NCBI GenBank assembly: GCA_029262455.1
Contig: JAJCZJ010000022.1
Span: forward strand, 62,001-126,000
Source: Deltaproteobacteria bacterium
GTDB lineage: Bacteria > Desulfobacterota > Binatia > HRBIN30 > CADEER01
Direction of reading: 5' to 3'
DNA: 64,000 nucleotides
A program made the position numbers and the translations under genes. The notes under the pieces are model-generated. The model saw nothing but the letters and a program-made list of their open reading frames with translations, had not been told where the DNA came from and searched no databases. This document shows, piece by piece, positions 45,688-53,910 of this stretch (positions are counted from its first letter, which is position 1; every line of letters starts with the position of its first letter).

Positions 45688-45879
45688 CAGTCCCTTGAAA
45701 AACAGGCGCGCCAGCGAAAATGAGGATTGTCGTGTTGAGCAAGGCGGCAAACCGGCAGGTCTCCCGAAGCCTTGGCGAAGACTGGAGGCAAAGCACAGTC
45801 TTTTGTTGAGGATTGACCAGCGCAGCCGTCGCGCGAAAAGACCATTTGCAGCGCGCGTTCTGTTTTTCAACGGGCTGTC
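45686..45879. mobile_element. MITE-like element, copy A (194 bp)
   Basis: The ends are imperfect inverted repeats: left GACAGTCCCTTGAAAAACAG and, at the right end, the complement of GACAGCCCGTTGAAAAACAG. Inside are segments shared with copy B at 49867-50030: GCGAAAA-GAGGATT, GGAGGCAAAGC, CTTTTGTTGAGGATT and GACC-TTTGCAGC. No ORF is encoded. It lies exactly at the end of the metalloprotease gene. It may be mobilised in trans or act as an RNA hairpin/terminator. Confidence 0.75.
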
Positions 45880-45974
45880 GAGGTCCAACAGCGAAGCTTC
45901 TCTTGCCTCATGGGAGATCCTCGCTGGGTCGCGAAAAGAGTATTGCATCAACCTTGGCGCCCGCAATCTGCGGG

Positions 45975-46490
45975 TTAGTCGCGGCGCCGTGGGCGCAGTC
46001 CGGCCAGCCCTGCTCCGGCCGCTACCAGCAAGCTGGCGGTCGTCGCCGGCTGGGGAGATCCGGAACCGGGGTAGGATCGCCGCGACTTCGATGAACCGCT
46101 TCGCGCCACCTGCGCAGGCGCACTTCTTCGACGGTTCTGCAGTTGCGTCGGATTCTGCGGGTGTTGCTGCGGCACCTTCACCTGCACACTCACTTGATGG
46201 CTCCGGGGGTATGCGAGCTCGGTGATGCCCGCGACCATCGGCACCGGCACCGCTGCCGACATCGCATGGGCGGGACTCGGGTTGAGAATTGATTCCGTCA
46301 CCGCCACGACCGCCGTCCAGCGCGTGATCAACGCGTGCGGCAGACTGAGGTCGGTGACGCGCTTGCGAATCGCGGCATCCGACTCTTTGCCGCGCTGGTC
46401 CTGCGGCAGGTAGCTCAGCTGATCCATCGAATCCGCAATCGCGTTCTGACGCTTTCGCACAGACGGCGTTACAAGCTGGTTTAAGATCAT
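45975..46490 (-). pseudogene. C-terminal remnant of a VIT/VWA domain protein with PEP-CTERM-like tail
   Basis: The minus-strand frame reads QNAIADSMDQLSYLP, then VTDLSLPHALITRWTAVVAV, matching the C-terminal region of inter-alpha-trypsin-inhibitor-like VIT/VWA proteins, where 'LV(T/S)-x-(W/Y/F)TAFVAVD' is typical. It ends with a sorting tail: GSPQPATTASLLVAAGAGLA then GLRPRRRD (Pro-x-Pro-Ala-Thr, hydrophobic helix, Arg cluster), like PEP-CTERM. Everything upstream of about 46490, including VIT and VWA domains, is missing and replaced by IS91-type sequence on the other strand. Confidence 0.7.
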
Positions 46491-46781
46491 CGCCTTTGCC
46501 GCGCCGTTCTCGCGGTCTTTACGAGGGCGTTGTTGGGTTTCGAGCGCCGCCGGGCGCGCGAGTATGGCGTCGAGGGCCGCGGCGGAGCGGTAACGGCGAT
46601 CCAGCGCTGCGGCTCGGCGCTCAACACGAACATCCACTTTAACACGCTGGTGGCCGAGGGAGTGTTCGAGGGAGGTATCGACGGCCCACTGCACTTCGTT
46701 CCGTCGGAGCGTGCGCCAACCGATGTGGAGGTAGGGCGGTTGTTGGTGGCTGTGCGGCGGCGAATCGTGTGCTTGGTGTGA
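46491..46781 (+). mobile_element. IS91-family transposase remnant
   Basis: The plus-strand frame gives CRAVLAVFTRALLGFERRRA, then GAVTAIQRCGSALNTNIHFN, TLVAEGVFEGG and FVPSERAPTDVEVGRLLVAV. This follows the IS91/IS801-type transposase core, where 'QRFGSALNLNVHFH-LVLDGVF' is conserved. The second His of the HxH motif is Asn, and both ends of the gene are gone (normally over 350 residues), so it is inactive. It abuts the truncated VIT/VWA gene. Confidence 0.8.
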
Positions 46782-46857
46782 ACGCTGATGCGGTGCAAGA
46801 CAAAGAAGGCCACGGATGAACGCGCATGAACACTGATTGCAGAAGGTGGGAGGGCTG

Positions 46858-46882
46858 CGCCCGAGCCGGGTAGCGGATCCGG
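46858..46882. repeat. Dispersed 25-base repeat, second copy
   Basis: The core CCCGAGCCGGGTAGCGGATC matches 30614-30638 with two differences. A companion ATGAACGC...GAACACTGAT piece lies at 46816-46837, as it does at 30501-30522, so both sites share a degenerate intergenic element. No gene lies between 46782 and 46957. Confidence 0.5.
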
Positions 46883-46957
46883 ATCGTTAAGCGCGTTCGC
46901 GTGATCGGTTGACCGCTTCGGCTGCAACCCGGGGGGCGAGTTTCTCTGGCTGTTTAG

Positions 46958-48529
46958 TTAGGTGGGGGTCGGGGTGCGGCTCGGTGTAGGTGTTCGTGTC
47001 ATCGTTGGACCGCTCCCGCTGCAGCCGGGCGCGGGGTTGGCGCCCGGTGTACAGGTGTGAGTGCGGCTCGGTGTTCGCGACCGCGTAGGTGTGCGTGTCC
47101 GTGTAGGTGTGCGGGTGCGGGTTAGGGTGTGCGTGCAGCGCCGCTCCTGGGAAATCGAGAACGTGCTGACGGGTGTTCGTTCAGCCGTGAAGAGTTTGAC
47201 CTCGTGCTTCAATGCGGGCCCGGATGGATTTCTGGCAACTTCGACGGCGACGCGCCAATCGCCACAACCATGGATCGGTCGGTTGAAGTCGACGAAACGG
47301 CCTTGAGGTTCGAGTGTCCAGCAGCACTGCGAGTCGCCGGCGACGACATCGATCACCTTGATGTTGGCTCCCGGAAGACTCGGGCACGGAAAGGCGAGGC
47401 CGAAGTGCGATCGCAAGCGATAGGAACACCCCTCTTCCGTCGGAGTCGGTGTGAAGCGCGTTGGCAGAAGTTGCCAGCGCGTGTTTTCGCGCAGTACCCA
47501 GCCTTGCCCCTCGGCGTAGCAGGCTTGGTCGGTGCAGGGTGGATCGATGGTGACGGTGTAGAGGTCGGGGTCGAGGCCGGCGAATCGGAATTCGGCGTTT
47601 GGCGGCACCACTCTGACCGACCTTCCGCTGGGTTCCAGGAGAGCCGTGTAGTTGGATGCGAATCTGGGGTTTCCGTCTTGAAGGAGGCTACCGACCAGCG
47701 ACGCTTTGGTGCTGGGCGTGATTCCCCGCGGTGTCGGCAGGGGCGTCGGGGTGTACGTTCGGGTCAAAGGGACGTAAACGAAGACATCGCGATCCTCGAC
47801 GGTCACTTCGGCTGGATCAACCCAACACCCGTGCGTCCCGCAACGATCGTCGAGCTGAATCGCGTAGTCGCCAGGACGCAGGTTGTTGAAGCAGAAGACT
47901 CCTGTCCGATCTGGATCGGCTTGGCGTCCGATGGGCAACAGCTCGGCGGCGACGGGCGTATCGCAGGGCGCGGAAAATCGGTTGGTTCCCGCACAACCGC
48001 AAATGTTGAATCTGGTGCGCGGGGTGGGAGTTGCGGATGGAGTCGGAGTGAGGAACCCGCAGAACGGGCATCCGTCGGGCGGAAAGAGCAACACCTGGAA
48101 TCTCGGACAGCTGGTCGGGACTTCGCAGACGGTCGGCGTCGGAGACCCAGTTGGTGTCTCGGTCTTGGTCACTGATGATGTCTCAGTCGGTACCGGGGTT
48201 TTGGTCGAGACGGGTGGCTGGGTGTTGGTTGGCGGAGGTCTTGGCGTCGTGGCAGGACAGCCCTGTAGGGCGAAGCCGACGCAGCGAATTAGTCCGCTGA
48301 CCTGAACCGGACCGACGCAGGCCTCGCAGGGGATTGGCAGGTTTGGGCAGCTGGAAACGTCGCGGTTACCCAAGGCGATGTCTACGATGCGGATGAGCTC
48401 TGCGACTTGGACCGCACCGTCGCCGTCACAGTCGCATTCGCAGACCGTACTTCCTTGGGCTGGTAGGGCGAGAATAAACAGCACCAAGATGCATCCGCCG
48501 ATGCATCGGCCTCCGACAAGAACCTTCAT
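46958..48529 (-). CDS. Secreted TPT-linker protein with dockerin-like calcium repeats
   Basis: The 523-residue product has a signal peptide (MKVLVGGRCIGGCILVLFIL ending PAQGS). Next is an EF-hand-like repeat (CDCDGDGAVQVAELIRIVDI) with a partner repeat (VQVSGLIRCVGFAL), then a Thr/Pro-rich linker (PTNTQPPVSTKTPVPTET). Beta-sandwich-like modules with Cys pairs follow (FCFNNLRPGDYAIQL; FRFAGLDPDLYTVTI, resembling carboxypeptidase-regulatory or SdrD-B folds), ending in long TRTPTRT repeats. The start at 48529 places the signal sequence first. The tail may anchor or extend it at the cell surface. Confidence 0.75.
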   Translation of the reverse strand: MKVLVGGRCIGGCILVLFILALPAQGSTVCECDCDGDGAVQVAELIRIVDIALGNRDVSSCPNLPIPCEACVGPVQVSGLIRCVGFALQGCPATTPRPPPTNTQPPVSTKTPVPTETSSVTKTETPTGSPTPTVCEVPTSCPRFQVLLFPPDGCPFCGFLTPTPSATPTPRTRFNICGCAGTNRFSAPCDTPVAAELLPIGRQADPDRTGVFCFNNLRPGDYAIQLDDRCGTHGCWVDPAEVTVEDRDVFVYVPLTRTYTPTPLPTPRGITPSTKASLVGSLLQDGNPRFASNYTALLEPSGRSVRVVPPNAEFRFAGLDPDLYTVTIDPPCTDQACYAEGQGWVLRENTRWQLLPTRFTPTPTEEGCSYRLRSHFGLAFPCPSLPGANIKVIDVVAGDSQCCWTLEPQGRFVDFNRPIHGCGDWRVAVEVARNPSGPALKHEVKLFTAERTPVSTFSISQERRCTHTLTRTRTPTRTRTPTRSRTPSRTHTCTPGANPAPGCSGSGPTMTRTPTPSRTPTPT

Positions 48530-48655
48530 GAGCAGCCCCCTGATCGATCGTCTATAAGAAAGATGCAGAAAGCTCGAGGATTGTTGCATGTGCGGGGGCC
48601 CGCATCTTTCGGTTGGGAAGGATGACGAAGACTGATCCGCAGATGGCCACAGATA

Positions 48656-49102
48656 TTAAAGTAGCTCTTGTACGGACAGTTCCGGAAAGCGCCGGAAGCC
48701 GGTGTCGAATGTGACGATCTCGAGGTTGGCTGCGTGGGCGAATGCGGCGAGGTAGACGTCGGTACCGAGTGAGGCCCCAGGTTGTAGTGAATCTGAGAGT
48801 TCGCGGAAACTCGAGTCGAGTCCCGTCGGCTCCTCGGTGAATGTAAAGCGGTCATCGCGCATCATCATATCGAAGGCGATCCACGCGTCGGTGGGCTTCA
48901 GGGCGCGATCCGCAAAGATCCTTGGTGAGGTGATCAAGCGGAGAAAACCAAGGTGGCTGATTCGGCAGACATGCACCGCTCGGCGTCGGCGGACAGTTTC
49001 GAGCCAACTTACTGCTACAGGGGAGTGTCCGTGTTCGGCAACTACTAGTGCCACGAGCAGGTTTACATCGCACAAGTAGCCGTCAGTCCTAGCGCCCGGC
49101 AT
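48656..49102 (-). CDS. vapC: PIN-domain toxin (VapC-type)
   Basis: The 148-residue PIN ribonuclease has the acidic metal-binding residues expected: Asp12 in LCDVNLLVAL, the conserved Asp in GTDVYLAAFA and Asp in VTFDTGFRRF, with an SxxxWLE segment between. It overlaps the preceding antitoxin-like gene by 14 bases on the same strand, the normal VapBC order (antitoxin first). VapC toxins cut tRNA or rRNA. Confidence 0.88.
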   Translation of the reverse strand: MPGARTDGYLCDVNLLVALVVAEHGHSPVAVSWLETVRRRRAVHVCRISHLGFLRLITSPRIFADRALKPTDAWIAFDMMMRDDRFTFTEEPTGLDSSFRELSDSLQPGASLGTDVYLAAFAHAANLEIVTFDTGFRRFPELSVQELL

Positions 49103-49331
49103 CGTCGTCGATTTCGAGAGCCTCGATATCCGCGTTCGTGATCCGAACTGTACCCGGCATTCCGGTTTGAATTAGTGGGAATTCGACAAGCCGCAGGGAG
49201 CTTGGGTCACCCGCCTCGAGATCTTTCCGGAGCGCTTGAATCACTACTTCCTTCAATGTGATCCCCTGAGCCAACGCCTTTTCTTTTGCTTGCCGTAAGA
49301 GCGAATCGGGCAGTTCAACAGTTGTGCGCAT
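49089..49331 (-). CDS. vapB: Ribbon-helix-helix antitoxin (VapB-type)
   Basis: The 80-residue protein begins MRTTVELPDSLLRQAKEKAL and continues GITLKEVVIQALRKDLE, a classic ribbon-helix-helix DNA-binding fold. The acidic tail (NADIEALEIDDDAG) would neutralise the PIN toxin. It overlaps vapC by 14 bases. The ATG at 49331 is chosen because upstream in-frame sequence is antisense to the histidine kinase remnant. Confidence 0.85.
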   Translation of the reverse strand: MRTTVELPDSLLRQAKEKALAQGITLKEVVIQALRKDLEAGDPSSLRLVEFPLIQTGMPGTVRITNADIEALEIDDDAGR

Positions 49332-49362
49332 ATGTGTGTATGTATGCCCATTTGGTATCTGA

Positions 49363-49878
49363 CGCAAGTCGAATGTTGCACGTCGCGCTCCAGCTGGCGC
49401 GGGCACAGACGGAGGGCCACCTGTCCTCGAGTTGGCTCGGGTCGACCTGGCTGAGCTTAGCGAAGAGCTGGTCGGGGAAGTCGGGAGAGCCCGCACCGAT
49501 CCGAATGTCGCGATTTTTGGCAATATCGAACCCGGGCTCTTCATCCATTCCGATCGGCTCAAGCTGAAGATGATTGTGAAGAACCTGATGACGAACGCGG
49601 TCAAGTTCACGCGCCAAGGCTCTGTGACTCCCAGGGCGGCGAAGAGCGACGACGGCGTTAAACTTACTGTGCGTGACAGCGGAATTGGCATCGCTCCAGA
49701 GCCGCTGGCGACGTTGTTCGACGCTTTTGAGCAGGCTCACGGCGAAGAATCTGTCCGTGCAGGTGGGGTCGGGCTATGCCTCCACATTTGTAAGCGGTTG
49801 GCGCACTACCTCGGGGTAACGCTGACTGTGAAGAGTACGCTGGGTAATGGATCCGAGTTTTGCCTAGCAGTCCGTTGA
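49363..49878 (+). pseudogene. Truncated sensor histidine kinase (HATPase domain only)
   Basis: The frame shows N box NLMTNAVKFT, G1 VRDSGIGIAPE, F box LFDAFEQA and G2-like GGVGLCLHICKRL, so a HATPase_c domain is intact. The dimerisation domain, phospho-acceptor His and sensor are absent, and an in-frame stop at 49360 precedes it. The final stop codon (CGT TGA) is supplied by the left end of MITE copy B. It is likely non-functional. Confidence 0.75.
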
Positions 49879-50030
49879 GAACCAGGCGCGGAAAGCGAAA
49901 ACGAGGATTTCGGCGCGCTGGCAAGGCGCGAAACCGGAGGCAAAGCCCACGCTTTTGTTGAGGATTTCGTAACGCAGTCAGAGCGTCGAAAGACCGTTTG
50001 CAGCCCGCGTCCTGTTTTTCAACGGCCTGC
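49867..50030. mobile_element. MITE-like element, copy B (164 bp)
   Basis: The left end GCAGTCCGTTGAGAACCAGG and the complement of the right end (GCAGGCCGTTGAAAAACAGG) form imperfect terminal inverted repeats, and the interior aligns with copy A at 45686-45879. Copy B is shorter by about 30 bases. Both copies sit directly at the 3' end of a reading frame. Confidence 0.75.
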
Positions 50031-50080
50031 TAAGTGTTCGTCCGTCAGAGCTGTAAATTGGTGGGCTGACCCGCCAGGCT

Positions 50081-50473
50081 TCAGCCGCGCTTGAGGTTGC
50101 CGATTTGCCGGCGCTCGCGTTTGTTGGGGCGCCTCGATGGCTGTAGGGGCGCTATCTCGCCCTCCGGCGCCACTGACTTTGGCCGGGGCGGCGGTGGCGG
50201 CGAGAGATCTTCGTAGAGGGTTTGCGCAACGGACGCAGGTCCGCGTTTCTCGGAGATTGCCACGACCTTCCACTGCTTCTCGGCGTAGCCGGCACGAAAG
50301 CTGACGACGTCACCGATGCGGATCGGTTTGTGGGGCTTTGCGTTGTTGTCGTTCAGGCTGACTTTGCCGCCGGTGCAAGCTTGCGAAGCGATCGAGCGGG
50401 ACTTGAAGGCCCGCGCTGCCCATAGCCAGCGGTCGATGCGGGCGCTTTCGGTAGGATCGCCGTCGTTGGACAT
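50081..50473 (-). CDS. hslR: S4-domain RNA-binding heat-shock protein
   Basis: The 130-residue protein matches Hsp15/HslR. It has an S4 RNA-binding domain (RIDRWLWAARAFKSRSIASQACTGGKV in overlapping parts, then PIRIGDVVSF) and a basic C-terminal tail (RRPNKRERRQIGNLKRG). In E. coli it binds stalled 50S subunits carrying nascent chains. The ATG giving MSNDGDP is used. It stands alone near the end of the decayed patch. Confidence 0.88.
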   Translation of the reverse strand: MSNDGDPTESARIDRWLWAARAFKSRSIASQACTGGKVSLNDNNAKPHKPIRIGDVVSFRAGYAEKQWKVVAISEKRGPASVAQTLYEDLSPPPPPRPKSVAPEGEIAPLQPSRRPNKRERRQIGNLKRG

Positions 50474-50547
50474 GATGAATGAGGATATCACTTATTCCGG
50501 CGGGAGGGAGGAACGGGAAGGGGGGTAGCCCCTCCCTCCCGCCGTCG

Positions 50548-50724
50548 TCAGGCCGCCCGCCTCAAGGGCGGGTCGGCCTGTGCTGCTCGGGGGGAAGTTT
50601 GTTTCGGGTCGTCTTGATCTTTGCGGTTGATGAGGGGCTCGAAAGCGATCAGAAGGGCCAGTGCCGATGCTGAGAAAACCGTGGTGACGTAGATAAATAC
50701 TGCTGCGCCGATCTGAAGGCTCAT
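50548..50724 (-). CDS. Small single-pass membrane protein
   Basis: The 58-residue protein starts MSLQIGAAVFIYVTTVFSAS with a hydrophobic helix through ALALLIAFEPL, then a charged tail (RKDQDDPKQTSP). The ATG at 50724 is favoured because upstream frame is proline/glycine-rich and overlaps the XRE gene. No family is recognised. Confidence 0.5.
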   Translation of the reverse strand: MSLQIGAAVFIYVTTVFSASALALLIAFEPLINRKDQDDPKQTSPRAAQADPPLRRAA

Positions 50725-50810
50725 GACTATTTCGGTTGAGTTCGCTTCTGGGAACATCTTTGAGCTCGCTTTCTCCGGAGGCCCTGGCGGGCTCGCGAAA
50801 GCGAGCCCGC

Positions 50811-51089
50811 CTAGGCTGCCACCCGTACTCCTTGTGGGCTGTCCTGCGTCGCCGTTACCTCGGCACCTGGAAGTGCTACCTCGACCTCGGCTCCCTCGAG
50901 GAACCATTCCATCGGTCGCCCGCTGTAGCGCGAGATTCGGAAGAGGACTTCCGTCGAGGGAATACGACCGTTCATGTAGTTGTAGATGGCGGACAGGCTG
51001 ACACCGATGTCGTAAGCGAATGCCTTCGGCTCGTCGGCTACGACCTCTCTGAGTCGATCTGCCACCACCCTTGCGTCGAGCTGCGTCAT
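50811..51089 (-). CDS. XRE-family helix-turn-helix regulator
   Basis: The 92-residue protein has a helix-turn-helix (AFAYDIGVSLSAIYNYMNGR, then PSTEVLFRISRYSGRPMEWF) of the Cro/C1-type fold followed by an Ala/Val-rich tail. The ATG at 51089 has a strong GGAGG eight bases upstream, so it is preferred to longer starts. Its target is unknown; the adjacent terminator belongs to the gene upstream on the same strand. Confidence 0.75.
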   Translation of the reverse strand: MTQLDARVVADRLREVVADEPKAFAYDIGVSLSAIYNYMNGRIPSTEVLFRISRYSGRPMEWFLEGAEVEVALPGAEVTATQDSPQGVRVAA

Positions 51090-51177
51090 TGCTGGTTCCT
51101 CCGTTTTTTGGTTGTCGATAGCCTGGGTCATCGCCGGCCGGACGATCACGCTGTGGAGCCCGCTTCCGGGAACGAGC

Positions 51178-51215
51178 AAAAAAAAAGGGCCGCCGGTTTT
51201 ACCCGGCGGCCCTTT
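51178..51215 (-). terminator. Strong intrinsic terminator (minus strand)
   Basis: A 13-base perfect stem (AAAGGGCCGCCGG at 51184-51196 with its complement at 51203-51215) encloses a six-base loop. On the minus strand it is followed by nine U residues. It would terminate transcription of the short ORF at 51246-51410. Confidence 0.9.
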
Positions 51216-51245
51216 GAATCTCTCGATTCTGAGAAGAATTAATCG

Positions 51246-51410
51246 TCAACGATTAGTTCCCCTAAAAGGACCGCCGGATGCCCATACCGGGCAAATCTTC
51301 GTGCTGGTTAGGATCGACACGAAGTCCTGCGTACGGGACATCTTGGCAAACGCACGCGCGGCGGCGAGTGCGTTCGCGGCGTGATGCTTTGTTTGGATGT
51401 CGGTACACAT
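51246..51410 (-). CDS. Small ORF (54 aa) with ribosome site and terminator
   Basis: The frame MCTDIQTKHHAANALAAARA...FVSILTSTKICPVWASGG is preceded by AGGGAAG about seven bases before the ATG and followed within 70 bases by a strong terminator, the layout of a short monocistronic unit. It is divergent from ddl. I recognise no family. It could instead be the coding face of a small RNA. Confidence 0.5.
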   Translation of the reverse strand: MCTDIQTKHHAANALAAARAFAKMSRTQDFVSILTSTKICPVWASGGPFRGTNR

Positions 51411-51640
51411 GGCTTTTCTTCCCTGAGGTCCTTGTGAATGTCCCGAGTATCTAGACACACGGATGTGGACGATTCAACTAAGTTCTTTCCACGACCGTGA
51501 AAAGTTGTGGCGTCGAAGGGCCGCGTGAAGTCCCGCCTGCGGCGCGCTACAATAGCCGGCAAGGCGCTTCGCTCTCTCGGTTAATTCAACAGAAATCAGG
51601 CACTTATGGGTGTTTCGGGATATGGGATGGAGGCATTGAT

Positions 51641-52723
51641 TTGAGCGCAAAACGGCGGGTGGGACTCCTGTTTGGAGGACGTTCGGGTGAGCATGAAGTT
51701 TCTGTGCGATCGGCCGCTTCCATCTGCGAGGTTGTCGATCGGTCTCGGTACGAGTTCGTTCTGATCGGCGTCGACAAGACCGGACGATGGTGGCACACCT
51801 GCGGCGATTCTCCCCAGCATCCCAGCGTCGAGGCTGGGCTCGGCACAGAAGTCGTGGCGGCGCCTGGCGCAACGGGGTGCCGGCTCTTGGATAGCACTCG
51901 TGGCTCGCAGGTCGTTGAAATCGATGTTGTTTTTCCGATCCTGCACGGCCCTCACGGAGAGGATGGGACGGTACAGGGCCTCTGCGAGGTGTTGGATGTG
52001 CCGTGCGTAGGTGCGGGAGTGTTGGGGTCTGCGATCGGCATGGACAAGGACGTCCACAAGCGGTTGCTGCGTGATGCTGGCTTGCCGATCGTTCCGTTCG
52101 AGGTAGTCCGGGCCCACGAATGGAGTCGCGGTGCTGACAATCCCCACTTGGCGGACCGACTGCGGTCGCTTGGCGTGCCGCTATTCGTGAAGCCAGCCAA
52201 TCTCGGCTCCTCGGTCGGGATATCCAAAGTCGGCACGCTGTCGGAGATCGACGCGGCTTTCGAGGAGGCCTTTCGCTACGACCGCAAGGCGGTGGTGGAG
52301 AAAGGGTTGGATGCCAGGGAAATCGAATGTGCGGTGCTCGGTAACGATGATCCGCGTGTTTCCGTTGCTGGCGAGATCGCGCCGGGTGAGGACTTCTACT
52401 CCTACGAAGACAAGTACTCGGCGGATAGTGCAGCTAAGCTGCTGATTCCCGCGCCGCTGCCGGAAGCGCTCAGCGACGAGATTCGTCAGCTGGCAGTCAA
52501 GGCGTACTCGATTCTGGAACTTCGCGGCATGGCGCGCGTCGACTTCTTCGTCGATCGCAAGACCTCAGAGATTTACCTGAACGAACCAAACACCCTGCCG
52601 GGCTTCACGTCGATCAGTCAGTATCCGAAGCTCTGGGAAGCGTCGGGCCTGCCGTTTCGCGATCTCGTGTCCGAGTTGATCGAATTGGCAGTGACCTGGG
52701 CGCAGGACAGCCCCAAGGGTTGA
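51641..52723 (+). CDS. ddl: D-alanine-D-alanine ligase
   Basis: Ddl makes the D-Ala-D-Ala dipeptide for peptidoglycan. The 360-residue protein has VGLLFGGRSGEHEVSVRSA, FPILHGPHGEDGTVQGL, the ATP-grasp region FVKPANLGSSVGISKV, EIECAVLGND, and the metal/omega-loop block YLNEPNTLPGFTSISQYPKLW (in part). I start at TTG 51641, preceded by GGAGG, because the upstream 48 codons are not homologous. Confidence 0.94.
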   Translation: MSAKRRVGLLFGGRSGEHEVSVRSAASICEVVDRSRYEFVLIGVDKTGRWWHTCGDSPQHPSVEAGLGTEVVAAPGATGCRLLDSTRGSQVVEIDVVFPILHGPHGEDGTVQGLCEVLDVPCVGAGVLGSAIGMDKDVHKRLLRDAGLPIVPFEVVRAHEWSRGADNPHLADRLRSLGVPLFVKPANLGSSVGISKVGTLSEIDAAFEEAFRYDRKAVVEKGLDAREIECAVLGNDDPRVSVAGEIAPGEDFYSYEDKYSADSAAKLLIPAPLPEALSDEIRQLAVKAYSILELRGMARVDFFVDRKTSEIYLNEPNTLPGFTSISQYPKLWEASGLPFRDLVSELIELAVTWAQDSPKG

Positions 52724-52755
52724 GCTATACACAGCGCCGCGAGTGCTGGCGGCCG

Positions 52756-53037
52756 TTATAGTTTTTGCTCGCCGATCTGTTGGTAGGTCGCTTCTTCTTC
52801 GAGTGGCTGCCACCCGAAGATGTTGCGCAGTTGTGGCCGCGAGATGATGTACTGATACGGACGTCCGATCAGCCATTCCGCGGCGTAGCCGATCGGATGA
52901 ATGGCGTAGAATGCGAGCCGCAGGGGGTGCATGACTGCATCCTCATATTGATCATTGACGGCTCTGTCGTGTGCAAGCGCCGGCGCGCTAAAACACATGG
53001 TTGCTGCGATCAATCCTGCCCCAATCAGCTTCTTCAT
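52756..53037 (-). CDS. Small secreted protein
   Basis: The 93-residue product has a signal peptide (MKKLIGAGLIAATMCFSAPA ending ALAHD) and a short mature chain containing HPLRLAFYAIHPIGYAAEWL and RPQLRNIFGW. The ATG giving MKKLIG is preferred over one three codons upstream. This resembles small periplasmic proteins of unknown function in deltaproteobacterial genomes. It is convergent with ddl. Confidence 0.6.
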   Translation of the reverse strand: MKKLIGAGLIAATMCFSAPALAHDRAVNDQYEDAVMHPLRLAFYAIHPIGYAAEWLIGRPYQYIISRPQLRNIFGWQPLEEEATYQQIGEQKL

Positions 53038-53142
53038 CACGCACATTCTCCTCCGGCCGAGCCGGTACTTCGAAGTTGGAAGTTGGATAAGATGCGAGTT
53101 TACCGGTCGATTGCCTTCCGTACAATGCCGAATTTGCCGGTG

Positions 53143-53910
53143 TTACGAAAATGGTCGAAAGCCGATCAGCGAGACTTGGCGGCCGGTATTGCCGCCGGAT
53201 TGGCGGTGGGAGAAGTAGTGTGTCGGGTGGCAAGCCGCACAAGGCCCTACCTTTTGGATCGCGGCCGGGTCGGCTCCATGGCGGGTTAAAATGTACTGAT
53301 TGGCGCGCCAAAGCGACAGTTGGCCACGGCGACCCGCAGGCTGCCAGGCATCCGGCATGGCACCCCAGCGGTTCGTCAATGTGGATCCAATATCAGCCCC
53401 AACCTCGTAGCAGCAGGCATCGATCGACGGGCCGAGAGCGACCTGCCAGTGTTCCGGCTTGATACCGAATGAGGTACGCCCGAGTTCGAGTCCGCGCGCT
53501 GCGATGCCGGCCGCCGTGCCGCGCCAGCCCGCGTGGAGGGCCATGACGACTCGGTGTTGTGGGGAGACCATCAGGATTGGCAGGCAATCAGCGGTCAGAA
53601 TGGCCAAGGCCATCCCGGCGGCGTTCGTCGCCAAGCCGTCCGCCTCGCCGAGGCACACGTTTGCCTCGCTCGGCGTGGGAGAAGCGACCGACAGAATGCG
53701 GTCGCCGTGAACCTGATCAACGCGAACGATACTCAGTCCGCCAATGGACTCGGCAACGGCAGCCCAGTTGCTGTCTACCCTGTCGGGGGCATCTCCTACT
53801 TTCTCGGAAACGTTCAGGCTTGCCCAGGGGCCGTGGCTGTGGCCGCCCTGACGCCCGTAGAATCCGTGAACCAGCCCACGGATCTCTTTCCACGATGCTA
53901 CTTGCGTGAT
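53143..53910 (-). CDS. pgeF: Peptidoglycan editing factor / YfiH laccase-domain protein (start unresolved)
   Basis: The product matches PgeF/YlmD: LASLNVSEKVGD-like region, VDQVHGDRIL, ADGLATN, TADCLPILM, LHAGWRGTAAGI and GPSIDACCYEVG, with the metal-binding His/Cys residues present. Homology begins at SWKEIRGLVHGF, giving about 255 residues, but there is no ATG, GTG or TTG in frame near that point. The only canonical starts are TTG at 54030 or 54048, deep inside the upstream gene. The given start is therefore approximate; a non-canonical codon after GGGAG at 53915 or an undetected frameshift would explain it. Confidence 0.75.
   Translation of the reverse strand: MTQVASWKEIRGLVHGFYGRQGGHSHGPWASLNVSEKVGDAPDRVDSNWAAVAESIGGLSIVRVDQVHGDRILSVASPTPSEANVCLGEADGLATNAAGMALAILTADCLPILMVSPQHRVVMALHAGWRGTAAGIAARGLELGRTSFGIKPEHWQVALGPSIDACCYEVGADIGSTLTNRWGAMPDAWQPAGRRGQLSLWRANQYILTRHGADPAAIQKVGPCAACHPTHYFSHRQSGGNTGRQVSLIGFRPFS

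Noticed and set aside
46858-47160. Possible CRISPR-like tandem repeat from periodic GTGTxGGT pattern
   Set aside because: The periodicity is the codon pattern of the TPT-rich protein tail, without spacers.
47129-48175. 348-codon plus-strand ORF opposite the TPT-linker protein
   Set aside because: Shadow of a low-complexity gene that has a signal peptide and structured modules on the minus strand.
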